DNA from: Candidatus Nitronauta litoralis
Lineage (GTDB): Bacteria; Nitrospinota; Nitrospinia; Nitrospinales; Nitrospinaceae
Assembly: GCA_015698285.1 (NCBI GenBank)
Contig: CP048685.1
Coordinates: 3,536,060 to 3,600,059, forward strand
Length of the DNA: 64,000 bases
Direction: 5' to 3'
Positions 1 to 9,939 of this stretch are shown piece after piece. The stretch's first letter is position 1; the number at the start of each line of letters is the position of its first letter. The notes beneath the pieces were generated by a model. It was not told the origin of the DNA, made no database searches, and worked only from the letters and a program-made list of their open reading frames with translations. Both the position numbers and the translations under genes were made by a program.

Positions 1-566
1 GCGCGGTTGAACTCGTCAGACAAGCCAAAGCCAAAGGGCTGCCTGTGACCTGCGAAGTTGCACCGCATCATTTCATCCTGACAGATGAATCGGTAAGGGG
101 CTACGACACCAATACTAAAATGAGCCCTCCCCTTCGGGCCCTCCGCGATGTTGAGGCGGTTAAAGAAGGGATGAAAGACGGTACAATCGACATCATCGCC
201 ACCGATCACGCCCCTCATGCCGACCTGGACAAAGAAGTAGAATATTCCTGCGCGGCGTTTGGAATTGTAGGGCTGGAGACAGCACTGCCCTTGTCAATGG
301 AAATGGTAACCGAAGAGGTCATCACTCTCCCCAGAATGATCGATATGCTGACCGCAAGTCCCGCAAAACTTTTTAAACTGGACAAGGGTAATCTTGCGGA
401 AGGTAAAGACGCCGACATCACTATCTTTGATCCTGACACAGAATACACAATCGACATCTCCAAATTCAGATCCAAAAGTAAAAACTCGCCTTTTGACGGA
501 CGTAAGGTAAGAGGACGGGTTCGCTACACATTGGTAAAAGGCAAAATCCTTTTCTCGGAGAATTAA
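1..566 (+). CDS. pyrC: Dihydroorotase, C-terminal part (start lies before the window)
   Basis: Dihydroorotase closes carbamoyl-aspartate to dihydroorotate in cytosolic pyrimidine synthesis. The reading frame is open from base 3 to the stop at 564-566, giving about 187 visible residues. Amidohydrolase metal and active-site motifs are present: EVAPHHF near the start and ATDHAPH in the middle. The C-terminal small beta-domain follows (GNLAEGKDADITIFDP, then a VKGKILF end). The next gene, carA, begins 6 bp later, so the two are probably one pyrimidine operon. The class I (Aquifex/Bacillus-like) type fits better than the shorter E. coli type. The N-terminal half cannot be assessed. Confidence 0.93.
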   Translation, partial: AVELVRQAKAKGLPVTCEVAPHHFILTDESVRGYDTNTKMSPPLRALRDVEAVKEGMKDGTIDIIATDHAPHADLDKEVEYSCAAFGIVGLETALPLSMEMVTEEVITLPRMIDMLTASPAKLFKLDKGNLAEGKDADITIFDPDTEYTIDISKFRSKSKNSPFDGRKVRGRVRYTLVKGKILFSEN

Positions 567-572
567 CCTGTA

Positions 573-1697
573 ATGCAAGGTGTTCTGGTATTAGCAGACG
601 GACGGGTATTTAAAGGACGTCTGTTTGGAGCGAAAGAAGAAGCCACTGGCGAAGTAGTATTTAATACCAGCATGGCGGGTTATCAGGAAGTCATCACCGA
701 CCCCTCCTATGCCGGGCAAATGGTGGTGATGACCTATCCTCTCATTGGAAACTACGGAATCAGTCCGGAAGACAACGAATCCGAAAAACCCTGGCTCACA
801 GGCTTTATCATTAAGGAACTGAGTGGCATCTCCAGCAATTGGAGATCTCGTGAATCCCTGGATGAGTTTTTGGAGCGCCACAAGATTGTCGGCTTTCAGG
901 GATTGGATACACGAGCCCTCACGCGACACATTCGTGATGGAGGAGCTCAACAGGCCATCATTTCGCCACACATCGATCAACTCGACGACTTGAAACAAAG
1001 AGCGCGTGAGCTCCCGTCAATGGAAGGGCAGGATTTTGCTAAGGTTGTGACTTGCCGGGAGCCTTATGAATGGGTCGAGGGGGAGTGGAACCTGGAAAAG
1101 GGATTTTCCAATCCGGTCACTCAGGCAAAATGGAATGTGGTGGCCTATGATTTCGGTATCAAACGAAATATTTTACGATGCCTGGTCAGTGCAGGATGCA
1201 ACGTTAAAGTCGTTCCCGCTAATTTTCCTGCTGAAGAGGTGATGAAGCAAAACCCGGATGGGGTATTTCTTTCCAATGGCCCGGGGGATCCCGCAGCGGT
1301 CACCTACGCTATCGAAAATATTCGTAAACTTATCGGCCATATACCCATTTTTGGAATCTGTCTGGGCCATCAGATTTTGAGTCTTGCCCTGGGAGCTGAT
1401 ACTTACAAACTGGTATTCGGTCATCATGGCGGAAACCAACCCGTAATGGATAAAGAATCCCAGCAAGTGGAAATCACCTCACAAAACCATGGTTTTGCTG
1501 TCGCACCGGACTCCAAAGGGGATTTTGAAATAATTTCAATCAATCTCAACGATCAAACAGTGGAAGGTTTGCGCCATAAAACGCATCCCATCTTCTCAGT
1601 TCAATATCACCCGGAAGCATCGCCTGGTCCAATGGACTCGTCCCATCTTTTCAGTCGATTTGTAAATTTGATGGAGACCACCCATGGACGGCGTTGA
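573..1697 (+). CDS. carA: Carbamoyl-phosphate synthase small subunit
   Basis: This is the glutaminase subunit that releases ammonia from glutamine and passes it to CarB for carbamoyl phosphate, the shared precursor of pyrimidines and arginine. At 374 residues it has normal length. The N-terminal CPSase domain (residues 1-130, starting [18 protein letters not shown]) is followed by a class I amidotransferase domain. That domain carries the nucleophile motif [15 protein letters not shown] and the His/Glu motif [10 protein letters not shown]. It follows pyrC closely. Its last 14 bases overlap the start of the coiled-coil gene at 1684, so carA and carB are not directly adjacent. Translational coupling with the next gene is likely. 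Confidence 0.97.
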   Translation: MQGVLVLADGRVFKGRLFGAKEEATGEVVFNTSMAGYQEVITDPSYAGQMVVMTYPLIGNYGISPEDNESEKPWLTGFIIKELSGISSNWRSRESLDEFLERHKIVGFQGLDTRALTRHIRDGGAQQAIISPHIDQLDDLKQRARELPSMEGQDFAKVVTCREPYEWVEGEWNLEKGFSNPVTQAKWNVVAYDFGIKRNILRCLVSAGCNVKVVPANFPAEEVMKQNPDGVFLSNGPGDPAAVTYAIENIRKLIGHIPIFGICLGHQILSLALGADTYKLVFGHHGGNQPVMDKESQQVEITSQNHGFAVAPDSKGDFEIISINLNDQTVEGLRHKTHPIFSVQYHPEASPGPMDSSHLFSRFVNLMETTHGRR

Positions 1698-2583
1698 TAT
1701 CAGTTCATGGGTGGAAACTATCTCAAGAGAGGTAGAGGAAGAATACCTTCTAGCAGCAAAAGAGGCTTATCAAAAGCTTTCTGGACCTGTTTTCCAGGAT
1801 GACAAGTCTTATGAGCCCCGCATGGGATTATTTCTTGAATGGTTCGTTCTTTATTACCAACTTCCCAATTCAGGAAAGGTTCCTTTAAGGGATTTTCTGG
1901 AAAATAAACGAGAGGAATTGGACAACAATGAAGTTTCTGATCTTGAAACCATGACGCATTCCCTGCATGGCATTTTTCAAGTGACCCATTTAAGCGATCG
2001 ACATACCCGGGTCCATGAATTATTTGAGGATAAAGAGTTCAGGGTCAATAAAACAGAAGCCGACTTTTTTTTCAGCAAAAATGATTTGTTCGAAGGCAAC
2101 CTGTTTTCCCTCCTTGATGACAGTCTTTTTCCCATGAGAGACGATAACGCCTTTACCGGAAACTTTGTGTATCATCCCCCGGCGGTTTTCAAGTTTATCC
2201 GTGCAAAAGTCAAAGACGTGAGAACTATTGAAAAAGAGAGTACGAGTAAATTAAAAATTCGTCAAAAAGAATTGGACCGGATTGAAAAGAAATCGCAAAC
2301 CAGCGAACGACTTTTAAGCAAAATTAAAAACAAAATCGAAAAATCCAGGAAACCTGAAAAACGTGAAAAGCTGGAGCAGGAATACCGGGAGAAGGAAAGA
2401 GAATTAAACGGTATCCGAGAAGAATTAAAAAAAGTCGAATCTGAAATTGCTAGTTTTAAAGCCAACGAAATGGGCTTTGAACTGAGAACTCGCCGATTCG
2501 AATTAATGCAACACCTGTCCTATATGAGCTTGAAATGGGAACGTTCAAGACAAATCGATATTAACGACATTTACAACGATTAA
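1684..2583 (+). CDS. Unrecognised coiled-coil protein encoded between carA and carB
   Basis: No family is recognised for this 299-residue protein. The first ~165 residues look globular and mixed, with aromatic stretches such as [14 protein letters not shown] and a phenylalanine-rich block [17 protein letters not shown]. Residues about 175-260 are highly charged, Lys/Glu-rich and heptad-like, so a long coiled coil is expected. A short conserved-looking tail ends in DINDIYND. There is no signal peptide or membrane segment, so it is probably cytoplasmic. The gene overlaps carA by 14 bases and shares the A of its stop codon with the ATG of carB (TAATG), so it is translated as an integral part of the car operon. 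A structural or regulatory link to carbamoyl-phosphate synthase is inference only. Confidence 0.85.
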   Translation: MDGVDISSWVETISREVEEEYLLAAKEAYQKLSGPVFQDDKSYEPRMGLFLEWFVLYYQLPNSGKVPLRDFLENKREELDNNEVSDLETMTHSLHGIFQVTHLSDRHTRVHELFEDKEFRVNKTEADFFFSKNDLFEGNLFSLLDDSLFPMRDDNAFTGNFVYHPPAVFKFIRAKVKDVRTIEKESTSKLKIRQKELDRIEKKSQTSERLLSKIKNKIEKSRKPEKREKLEQEYREKERELNGIREELKKVESEIASFKANEMGFELRTRRFELMQHLSYMSLKWERSRQIDINDIYND

Positions 2584-5500
2584 TGCCAAAAAGAACTGAC
2601 ATAAAAAAAATCCTGGTTATAGGAGCAGGCCCTATCATCATAGGCCAGGCTTGTGAATTTGATTACTCCGGAACCCAGGCTTGCAAAGCCCTGAAGGAGG
2701 AAGGATACGAAGTTGTACTCCTAAACAGCAATCCAGCCACCATCATGACTGATGTTGAGTTTGCAGATAAAACTTACGTTGAACCTGTTACCCCGGATGT
2801 CGTCCGGAAAATAATTGCAGAAAATAGGCCCGATGCCCTCCTCCCGACAATGGGCGGGCAAACAGGGTTAAACACAGCGCTTGCCGTGGCAGAGTCCGGA
2901 GCTCTCGATGAGTTCTCTGTAGAGCTTATTGGAGCCAAAGTAGAGGCCATTAAAAAAGCCGAAGACAGGGCTCTATTCAAGAAGGCCATGGCCGCCATTG
3001 ATCTCGAAGTGGCACCAAGCGGCTACGCCTCCACCATGGAAGAAGCTCTCGAAATTGTAAAAGAAACCGGGTATCCAGCCATCATTCGGCCCTCGTTTAC
3101 CCTGGGAGGTTCCGGTGGCGGCATTGCCTACACTGAAGAGGAGTTTCGGTCAATCGTCCAGTGGGGTCTGGACTCCAGCCCTAACAGCACCTTGTTAATT
3201 GAAAAATCTCTGTTGGGATGGAAAGAGTTTGAACTTGAAGTGATGCGGGACTTACGGGACAACGTGGTTATCATTTGTTCCATTGAAAACCTCGATCCCA
3301 TGGGAATTCATACCGGTGACAGTATCACCGTGGCGCCGGCCCAGACTCTCACTGACAAGGAATACCAGATTCTGCGAAACGCCTCCATTGCCATCATTCG
3401 TGAGATTGGCGTTGAGACAGGTGGTTCCAATATTCAGTTCGCTGTCAATCCAGAAAATGGGGAAATGATTGTCATTGAAATGAACCCGCGGGTTTCACGA
3501 AGTTCTGCCCTCGCCTCCAAGGCTACCGGTTTCCCGATTGCCAAAATTGCCGCGAAGCTTGCTGTTGGCTTCACTCTGGATGAAATCCAGAATGACATCA
3601 CCCGTGAAACCCCAGCATCTTTCGAGCCCACACTGGATTACTGTGTGGTTAAAGTCCCACGATTCACTTTTGAAAAGTTTTTCAAAACCCCTCCCCTGCT
3701 CACAACCCAGATGAAATCGGTTGGTGAAGCTATGGCCATTGGTCGAACTTTTAAAGAAGCTTTGCAGAAAGCACTGAGGTCCCTTGAGATTGGTGTTTTC
3801 GGCCTTGAAGAGGAGTTTGAAGCCGCCAAAGGTTTGGAACACAGGAACATCACCCATCTTGACGAATTAAGAGAGTTGCTTAAAAAACCGCATTGGGACA
3901 GGCTGTGGCATGTCGCTGCTGCATTGAGACGGGGAATGTCTATTGAAGAGATATATGGAATTACCGGAATCGACCCCTGGTTCCTGTTTAACATAAACGA
4001 AATTCTGGAATTGGAATCCCGTGTCAAAGAGAACCAATCCATAGCCCAAATGGATTCAGACCAACTGAGGCAAGCTAAAGAAATGGGGTTTTCGGATCCG
4101 TACTTATCCAATCTCCTGTCCTGCAAACCTGAGGATATAGCGAACAAGCGGAAGGATTTGGGTATCTTACCTGTATATAAAAGAGTCGATACCTGTGGGG
4201 CAGAGTTTGAGGCTCACACTCCATACCTTTATTCCACTTATGAAGAGGAATGTGAAGCAGCCCCTACTCAGTCCAAAAAAATAATGATCCTTGGCGGGGG
4301 CCCAAACCGAATTGGACAAGGAATAGAATTTGATTACTGCTGTGTCCATGCATCCTTTGCCCTTAAAGAAGCCGGATTTGAAACCATCATGGTCAATTGC
4401 AATCCGGAAACTGTAAGTACTGACTACGATACATCGGATCGCCTCTATTTTGAACCACTCACTCTGGAGGATGTCCTTCACATTGTGCGGATTGAAAAAC
4501 CGGACGGAGTGATTGTTCAATTTGGGGGCCAGACTCCCCTGAAGCTTTCCATGGCATTGGAACAGGCTGGCGTTCCTATCATTGGCACCAGTCCGGATGA
4601 TATTGACCGCGCAGAAGATCGTAAACGGTTCACTGACGTTCTCAATACTCTTGGTCTAAAACAAACTCAAAACGGTACAGCAACCTCATTTGAAGAAGCT
4701 CTCGAAATAACGCAAAGTATCGGTTACCCGGTGGTCGTCAGGCCTTCTTATGTATTGGGAGGCCGAGCCATGGAAATCGTTCATGATGAAGCCGCTTTAA
4801 GCCAATACATCAAACACGCAGTCAAAGCATCCCCTGAGCATCCCATTCTGATAGACGGTTTCCTCAAAAATGCAACTGAGGTTGATGTTGACGCAATATC
4901 AGATGGTGACCATGTGGTGATCGGGGGAGTAATGGAGCACATCGAAGAAGCCGGGGTACATTCGGGCGACAGCGCCTGTTCCCTTCCGCCCTTTTCTATA
5001 GCTGCTCCCGTCATTGAAGAAATCAAACGTCAGACAAAGCTGTTGGCAAAGGAACTCAATGTTATTGGATTGCTCAATATACAATTTGCCATACAGGGGG
5101 AAGACATCTTCGTCCTTGAAGTCAATCCAAGAGCTTCAAGGACCGTTCCTTTTGTAAGCAAAACAATCGGAGCCCCTCTGGCCAAGCTAGCGGCCCGGGT
5201 TATGGCTGGGGAAACTTTACAGTCATTGGGTTTTACGAATGAACCGGAATTCAAACATATTGCCGTAAAGGAATCTGTCTTCCCCTTTATTAAATTTCCG
5301 GATGTGGATGTCTTGTTAGGACCGGAAATGAAGTCCACCGGGGAGGTCATGGGACTGGACACTGACTTTGGCAGAGCCTTTGCCAAGTCGCTTCTGGCAA
5401 CAGGTGTAACCCTTCCCTCAACAGGAACAGCGTTTATCAGCGTCAAGGATGACGACAAGGACGCCGCCCTTTTAATTGGGAAAACTTTAAAAACTTTGGG

Positions 5501-5825
5501 CTATCAGCTTTTAGCCACCCGAGGTACTGCAAAATTCTTCCAGGACCATGGAGAGGAAGTTAAGGCAATCAATAAATTCCTTGAGGGGCCTCCACACATT
5601 GTAGATTGTATCGAAAATGGTGATGTTCAGTTAGTGGTCAACACTACCTTTGGAGTCCAGGCGATCAATGATTCATTTTCACTACGGCGGGCATCGTTGA
5701 CACAAAACCTTCCCTACTGCACCACAATTCGGGGAGCTCAGGCACTGTTAGCGGCATTAGAAGCGATGAAAAAAAATGAGCTTGGGATAAGATCTTTGCA
5801 GGAATACCGGGACGACATTAAATAA
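2583..5825 (+). CDS. carB: Carbamoyl-phosphate synthase large subunit
   Basis: This synthetase subunit makes carbamoyl phosphate from bicarbonate, ammonia and two ATP. At 1080 residues it is full length. It shows the family's internal duplication: two homologous ATP-grasp halves, each opening with a Rossmann-like GxGP motif ([19 protein letters not shown] and [17 protein letters not shown]), an oligomerisation domain between them, and a C-terminal MGS-like allosteric domain (about residues 945-1080, with TRGTAKFF and NTTFG) of the kind that binds UMP or ornithine. The start overlaps the stop of the upstream coiled-coil gene by one base, which implies coupled translation. No frameshift is seen. 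Confidence 0.98.
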   Translation: MPKRTDIKKILVIGAGPIIIGQACEFDYSGTQACKALKEEGYEVVLLNSNPATIMTDVEFADKTYVEPVTPDVVRKIIAENRPDALLPTMGGQTGLNTALAVAESGALDEFSVELIGAKVEAIKKAEDRALFKKAMAAIDLEVAPSGYASTMEEALEIVKETGYPAIIRPSFTLGGSGGGIAYTEEEFRSIVQWGLDSSPNSTLLIEKSLLGWKEFELEVMRDLRDNVVIICSIENLDPMGIHTGDSITVAPAQTLTDKEYQILRNASIAIIREIGVETGGSNIQFAVNPENGEMIVIEMNPRVSRSSALASKATGFPIAKIAAKLAVGFTLDEIQNDITRETPASFEPTLDYCVVKVPRFTFEKFFKTPPLLTTQMKSVGEAMAIGRTFKEALQKALRSLEIGVFGLEEEFEAAKGLEHRNITHLDELRELLKKPHWDRLWHVAAALRRGMSIEEIYGITGIDPWFLFNINEILELESRVKENQSIAQMDSDQLRQAKEMGFSDPYLSNLLSCKPEDIANKRKDLGILPVYKRVDTCGAEFEAHTPYLYSTYEEECEAAPTQSKKIMILGGGPNRIGQGIEFDYCCVHASFALKEAGFETIMVNCNPETVSTDYDTSDRLYFEPLTLEDVLHIVRIEKPDGVIVQFGGQTPLKLSMALEQAGVPIIGTSPDDIDRAEDRKRFTDVLNTLGLKQTQNGTATSFEEALEITQSIGYPVVVRPSYVLGGRAMEIVHDEAALSQYIKHAVKASPEHPILIDGFLKNATEVDVDAISDGDHVVIGGVMEHIEEAGVHSGDSACSLPPFSIAAPVIEEIKRQTKLLAKELNVIGLLNIQFAIQGEDIFVLEVNPRASRTVPFVSKTIGAPLAKLAARVMAGETLQSLGFTNEPEFKHIAVKESVFPFIKFPDVDVLLGPEMKSTGEVMGLDTDFGRAFAKSLLATGVTLPSTGTAFISVKDDDKDAALLIGKTLKTLGYQLLATRGTAKFFQDHGEEVKAINKFLEGPPHIVDCIENGDVQLVVNTTFGVQAINDSFSLRRASLTQNLPYCTTIRGAQALLAALEAMKKNELGIRSLQEYRDDIK

Positions 5826-5830
5826 TATTT

Positions 5831-6919
5831 TCAAAATCCTAATTCAAAACCCAAAATAGAAAAGAAATCGAAACTTGTGATAGTACCCCGGGGATAATTC
5901 CGTTCACGTACCAAATCTTCAAAGGGCCGGTTAGATTCAATAGCTGCCAAATCACTTCCACTTGCTTGCCCAGTCTTATCCAGAACATTTATAGGAAATT
6001 TTTCACCCCGTGCAATCAATCCTCTTTTTAAATTAGTGCCTACCAAAAGGACTGCTTCCGAAAAACCCTCCCCTGTTTCTGATACACGAACTGCCCCAAG
6101 GCGTTTAAAGTGATCACCCAGGTCAGCCCCCGTGATTGGGTCTTCCAGATTTGGTGTGAGTTTATAGATCGTGAACTCATCACCAATTTTCACTCCGTGT
6201 TTGCGACCAACATTCAAAGTCACCGTCTCCTGATCTTCATCGACAAACAAAACCTGGGAATCCAATGGGATTTCATTCAGGAAACCACTTAGATATTGAA
6301 ATATCTTTTCTGTCAGGTTCTCGATCGCATGCCCCATAGACGTTTTTTGAAAGTCAGGGTGGCCTGGAATAAGTGATTCCTCCGTATTTGGAAAGGGCTC
6401 TATTCCTCCATGCCCCACCGCCCAGAAATACTTTTGAGAAATAATCCTCTGGGTAAAATTATCGACTAACTTCAGGTGCAGGTGGACCTCGGCTAAATAA
6501 TCATCCTCAATATTCAATCCAATCATGGAAGCAGGAACCTCGACATGAGGACTGAAAACCTGCAGTTCGCCTTCCAGGACAAATTGAACGGGAAGTTTTT
6601 TCTGCTTTTCCTTTTCAGATGAAACGTCCTCCCCCGTATCCATTGCCAACGGGTCATCTTCCCCTTCATCATCATTTTTTACAGGGGCATCACTTTTCTC
6701 CCAGAGAATGTTGGGGGAAAGAATCCCTCTTTGGTCAATCGCCACAGCGACCACTCTTCCGGGATCGTAATCACCCTCCCAATCCATAGGATTGAGTATA
6801 GCCCCCATTTTGACAGTCTTGATGTGTTGGGCACTCGCATTAAAAGGCCCAAAACAAAAGGTCAAAAAGGCAATTGTCAAAATCACAGGAAAAATCCGGT
6901 TACGGCTCACTTTTTTCAT
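5831..6919 (-). CDS. Secreted FlgT/CsgG-like protein of unknown role
   Basis: The 362-residue protein starts with a clear signal peptide (basic MKKVSRNR, a hydrophobic core, then FNASAQ). Residues around 75-105 form an acidic Asp/Glu-rich linker. The later part contains a block of the type VTLNVGRKHGVKIGDEFTIY followed by LGAVRVSETGEGFSEAVLL, which resembles the C-terminal domain of FlgT-like and CsgG-like periplasmic proteins. This suggests an envelope or flagellar-base accessory protein, but the match is by eye only. It converges on carB with a 5-bp gap, so the two genes share a termination zone. No operon partner is adjacent on this strand. Confidence 0.7.
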   Translation of the reverse strand: MKKVSRNRIFPVILTIAFLTFCFGPFNASAQHIKTVKMGAILNPMDWEGDYDPGRVVAVAIDQRGILSPNILWEKSDAPVKNDDEGEDDPLAMDTGEDVSSEKEKQKKLPVQFVLEGELQVFSPHVEVPASMIGLNIEDDYLAEVHLHLKLVDNFTQRIISQKYFWAVGHGGIEPFPNTEESLIPGHPDFQKTSMGHAIENLTEKIFQYLSGFLNEIPLDSQVLFVDEDQETVTLNVGRKHGVKIGDEFTIYKLTPNLEDPITGADLGDHFKRLGAVRVSETGEGFSEAVLLVGTNLKRGLIARGEKFPINVLDKTGQASGSDLAAIESNRPFEDLVRERNYPRGTITSFDFFSILGFELGF

Positions 6920-7031
6920 CCTTGTTTATTGATTGCCAGTACCATTGTATAATAGATCCGTTACGCCCCGAACATCCTGGATTGAACCAATCAATTATTC
7001 TCATCAACCTACACAGGCCACGATTTTTACT

Positions 7032-7793
7032 ATGCTCAGAAAAGAATTTCCTAAGCTTCTTATCGGATTTATCGCCTTGATCCTTACCCCTGTTTCTCCG
7101 GTTTTTGCCAATTCAGCTCCAGAAGGTATGGTTTTGATCAAGGGCGGCTGTTTTATGATGGGTACGGATAAGCATTATCTTGTCACATTTGAAAATGAAC
7201 CCAATCATATGGAGCGGCCGGCACATAAAGTTTGTCTGGATTCGTTTTACATGGATACCCATGAAGCCACCCAGAAAAAATGGAAAAAATGGATGCCGAA
7301 CCTTCCAACCACCTTAATCGGTGATGATTTGCCTGTTGATCACGTTCGATTTAGGGAAGCACGGACCTTTTGCGCGCGCAGGGGAGGAAGACTACCTACT
7401 GAGGCGGAATGGGAATACGCAGCCAAGGCAGGCTCAACAGCCGAAAATTTCTGGGGCGATGGTATCAATGGAGACTATTCGTGGTATGACAGAAATTCAA
7501 CTCGAAGACCCCACCCGGTTGGAACCAAAAAACCGAACCCCTGGGGTCTTTACGATATGATGGGAAGCGTATGGGAGTGGGTTTCTGACTGGTACGATTG
7601 GACTTATTACCAGAGAAGCCCAATTCAAAATCCCCAGGGTCCTAAGTTTGGAAGTGCCAGGGTTATCAAGGGTGCCTCCTGGCTGGATGACAAGTCTTAT
7701 TTCCGTGCAGCCATGCGAGTGCGTGGTAGAGCGGATCCCACAGAGACATTTCTTGTCGGTGTGCGCTGCGTCAAATCAACCAAGGGAAAATAG
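7032..7793 (+). CDS. Secreted formylglycine-generating-enzyme-fold (SUMF1/FGE-sulfatase) protein
   Basis: The start at 7032 is chosen because the protein then opens with a signal peptide (MLRKEFPKLLIGFIALILT, cleavage near VFA). The longer frame from 6933 only adds a non-signal-like extension. The mature part is a SUMF1-type domain: PEGMVLIKGGCFMMG, EATQKKW, RLPTEAEWEYAAKAG, NPWGLYDMMGSVWEWVSDWY, VIKGASWLD and a final GVRCV. Members range from true formylglycine generators to non-catalytic C-type-lectin-like binding proteins. Here the protein is exported and no sulfatase lies nearby, so a periplasmic binding or scaffold role is at least as likely as catalysis. Length is 253 residues. Confidence 0.85.
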   Translation: MLRKEFPKLLIGFIALILTPVSPVFANSAPEGMVLIKGGCFMMGTDKHYLVTFENEPNHMERPAHKVCLDSFYMDTHEATQKKWKKWMPNLPTTLIGDDLPVDHVRFREARTFCARRGGRLPTEAEWEYAAKAGSTAENFWGDGINGDYSWYDRNSTRRPHPVGTKKPNPWGLYDMMGSVWEWVSDWYDWTYYQRSPIQNPQGPKFGSARVIKGASWLDDKSYFRAAMRVRGRADPTETFLVGVRCVKSTKGK

Positions 7794-7847
7794 AAACTTA
7801 CCTGAATTGAATTCGCTTAAAATCAACATTCATAAATCGGATTTTCC

Positions 7848-8495
7848 TTGGAAACAAAAGTAATTAACAGACTCTATCAAAAACTCGCAAAATCCCTGCC
7901 TGAAGCAAAACCGGAGCTGGAATTTACCAGCAATTTTGAACTTCTGGTAGCAGTAATTTTAAGCGCACAGGCAACAGACAAATCTGTCAACGGAGCAACC
8001 TCCACCCTTTTTAAAACACACAATACACCCCAGGCTATTTTAAAACTGGGACAAGCTAGATTACAAAAAAATATCCAGACTATCGGACTTGCGCCGACCA
8101 AGGCCAGAAACATAATCAAAACCTGTAAAATCCTATTGGAGAAACATGAAGGAGAAGTTCCTGACAAACGGGAATTCCTGGAAGCTTTGCCTGGAGTAGG
8201 AAGAAAAACAGCAAACGTGGTCTTGAATGAAGCCTTTGGAGAGCCAACGATAGCCGTTGACACCCATGTTTTTCGATTGGCGAACCGAACGGGGTTGGCG
8301 AACGGAAAAACGGTTGAAAAGGTAGAAGAGCAACTGATGAAAGTGACCCCAAAACGATGGCTGCAAAATGCCCACCGTTATTTGATTCTCCACGGTCGCT
8401 ATGTTTGCAAAGCCAAAAATTTCTCCTGTTCAGAATGCGTCATAAATAAGGAATGTGAATTTGAAAATAAGCTTTTCCCGGACACACGTTCTTAA
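7848..8495 (+). CDS. nth: Endonuclease III (DNA glycosylase/AP lyase)
   Basis: This base-excision repair enzyme removes oxidised pyrimidines. The helix-hairpin-helix and catalytic residues are intact: LPGVGRKTANVV carries the Schiff-base lysine and AVDTHVFRLANR the catalytic aspartate. The C-terminal [4Fe-4S] loop has the exact Cys-x6-Cys-x2-Cys-x5-Cys spacing, starting at VCKAKNFSCSEC. Length (215 residues) is typical. The start is a TTG at 7848; the next in-frame ATG would remove the first helices. The gene stands alone between a secreted SUMF1-fold protein and a lipoprotein gene. Confidence 0.96.
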   Translation: METKVINRLYQKLAKSLPEAKPELEFTSNFELLVAVILSAQATDKSVNGATSTLFKTHNTPQAILKLGQARLQKNIQTIGLAPTKARNIIKTCKILLEKHEGEVPDKREFLEALPGVGRKTANVVLNEAFGEPTIAVDTHVFRLANRTGLANGKTVEKVEEQLMKVTPKRWLQNAHRYLILHGRYVCKAKNFSCSECVINKECEFENKLFPDTRS

Positions 8496-8582
8496 GTTCT
8501 AGTTACCAAAGTATAATTTTTCAGTTTCATTAAGCGGCTTTATTACAACTAAGAATTAATTTAAGGGAATTTTAGTGCTCAA

Positions 8583-9194
8583 ATGAAAATTATGAATAAC
8601 ATTTCCATAGCTCTGTATTTGTTTCTCATTGCAGGGTGCTCAAGCACGCCTGAGAATACCGGAACGGCCTCAGAAATCCCGAACCCCATAAACGAAGTAT
8701 TCCATAACCCCATCCCAAAAAATTACGTTCTGGGGTATAAAACACTTAATGGAAATATGGAATTAAAGGAATATGTCCCAAGAGGTGAAACTTCAGAAAA
8801 CTGGACTGAAATGATCACAGTCCAGACCTATCTTGGAATGGTCCAAACCTCCCCAAGGAAATATGCTTCCTTAATAAAAGGAATGGGAAAACGGGTATGC
8901 CCAGGAATCAAATCGACAGTGGGCAAGGCAACCATTCAAAATGGATATGAAGTTTACAACTGGAAGCAGGTCTGCAATTTAAATCCCAATACTAATCGCG
9001 TTGAAGCAACATTGATCAAGGCCATTGCCGGATATGAAAATTTTTACACTATCCAAAAAGCCTGGGCCTATTATCCAACCGAAAAAGAAACTCTGACCTG
9101 GAAACACTTTCTAGACAGTACAACGGTTTGCGACACTGGATTACCTGATAGGCCCTGCCCTAAAAACAGCCCCAGGGAACAGCCGGTTGAATAA
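8583..9194 (+). CDS. Putative lipoprotein, unknown function
   Basis: A lipoprotein signal peptide is clear: a short basic start, a hydrophobic core and the lipobox LIAGC, giving an N-terminal lipidated cysteine at about residue 19. The mature region of about 185 residues has no recognised domain. It includes a stretch of the type NWTEMITVQTYLG and several cysteines (CPG, QVC, VCDTG, RPCPK) that could form periplasmic disulfides. ATG codons at 8583 and 8592 are both possible starts. The 3' end overlaps the start of the next gene (TTG at 9187), so the two are probably co-expressed. Confidence 0.75.
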   Translation: MKIMNNISIALYLFLIAGCSSTPENTGTASEIPNPINEVFHNPIPKNYVLGYKTLNGNMELKEYVPRGETSENWTEMITVQTYLGMVQTSPRKYASLIKGMGKRVCPGIKSTVGKATIQNGYEVYNWKQVCNLNPNTNRVEATLIKAIAGYENFYTIQKAWAYYPTEKETLTWKHFLDSTTVCDTGLPDRPCPKNSPREQPVE

Positions 9195-9936
9195 AGCCGG
9201 AGAACCACTCTATTCCCGCGTTCTCTCGCGGCTAAAAACCGTTTTACCCGAAAACTCCCAAATATCATCCACCCTTATAGTTTCCGGATCAGACCAGTAC
9301 CCGATTCAACATCTGGTTTTAGGAAAAGGAAATTCGCAGCGTGCTTTAATTTCTGCCGGGATCCATGGGGACGAACCCGCAGGGGTGGAAGCCCTTCTTA
9401 CTTTTCTTGAAAAAAAATTTTTTCAAAAATATATCGATGACTGGGAATTGAACATTATCCCCTGCATCAACCCGTCTGGATATAATGCGTCAACCCGCGA
9501 AAACGCTGACAAGATTGATCTCAACCGCAAGTTCAGGGATACCAGCCCGCCCCAGGAAGTGGTATTTATTAAATCTCTATTTAAACGCGCATTTGACCTC
9601 GATATTGAACTTCATGAGGACATTGACTCACCTGGGTATTATTTATTTCAGAAAGAAGCGGAACCCATTTCTCCACTAGGACGCAATATCCTGAATGAAG
9701 TATCAAAAATTATGCCAATTAATTTGGAAGAAGAAATTGAAGAGTTGCCCGCGGAAAATGGCCTACTTGCCCATCTGTCGAATCCGGATGAAATGGAATG
9801 GTGGCCAATGGCAATATACGCGTTTTCAAAGGGATGCAAGAAAGTTTTTACTCTCGAGACGGCAACCAAACTCCCAATGGATATGAGGGTCCGCGCCCAT
9901 TTAAAAGCGATTGAGGTAGCTCTGGATAATTTTTAG
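9187..9936 (+). CDS. M14-type succinylglutamate desuccinylase/aspartoacylase family protein
   Basis: This zinc-dependent deacylase or carboxypeptidase of the M14 AstE/AspA family has 249 residues. The zinc motif is HGDEPAG (His and Glu ligands) near residue 60, followed by INPSGYNASTRENADKIDLNRKF, which matches the substrate-arginine and asparagine region of the family, and by DIELHEDIDSPGYY (third zinc ligand His). ETATKLPMDMR near the C-terminus fits the catalytic glutamate. The substrate cannot be assigned; these enzymes act on N-acyl amino acids or cell-wall peptides. It starts with TTG inside the preceding lipoprotein gene and converges on the transglycosylase gene with a 3-bp gap. Confidence 0.85.
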   Translation: MNKAGEPLYSRVLSRLKTVLPENSQISSTLIVSGSDQYPIQHLVLGKGNSQRALISAGIHGDEPAGVEALLTFLEKKFFQKYIDDWELNIIPCINPSGYNASTRENADKIDLNRKFRDTSPPQEVVFIKSLFKRAFDLDIELHEDIDSPGYYLFQKEAEPISPLGRNILNEVSKIMPINLEEEIEELPAENGLLAHLSNPDEMEWWPMAIYAFSKGCKKVFTLETATKLPMDMRVRAHLKAIEVALDNF

Positions 9937-9939
9937 AGG

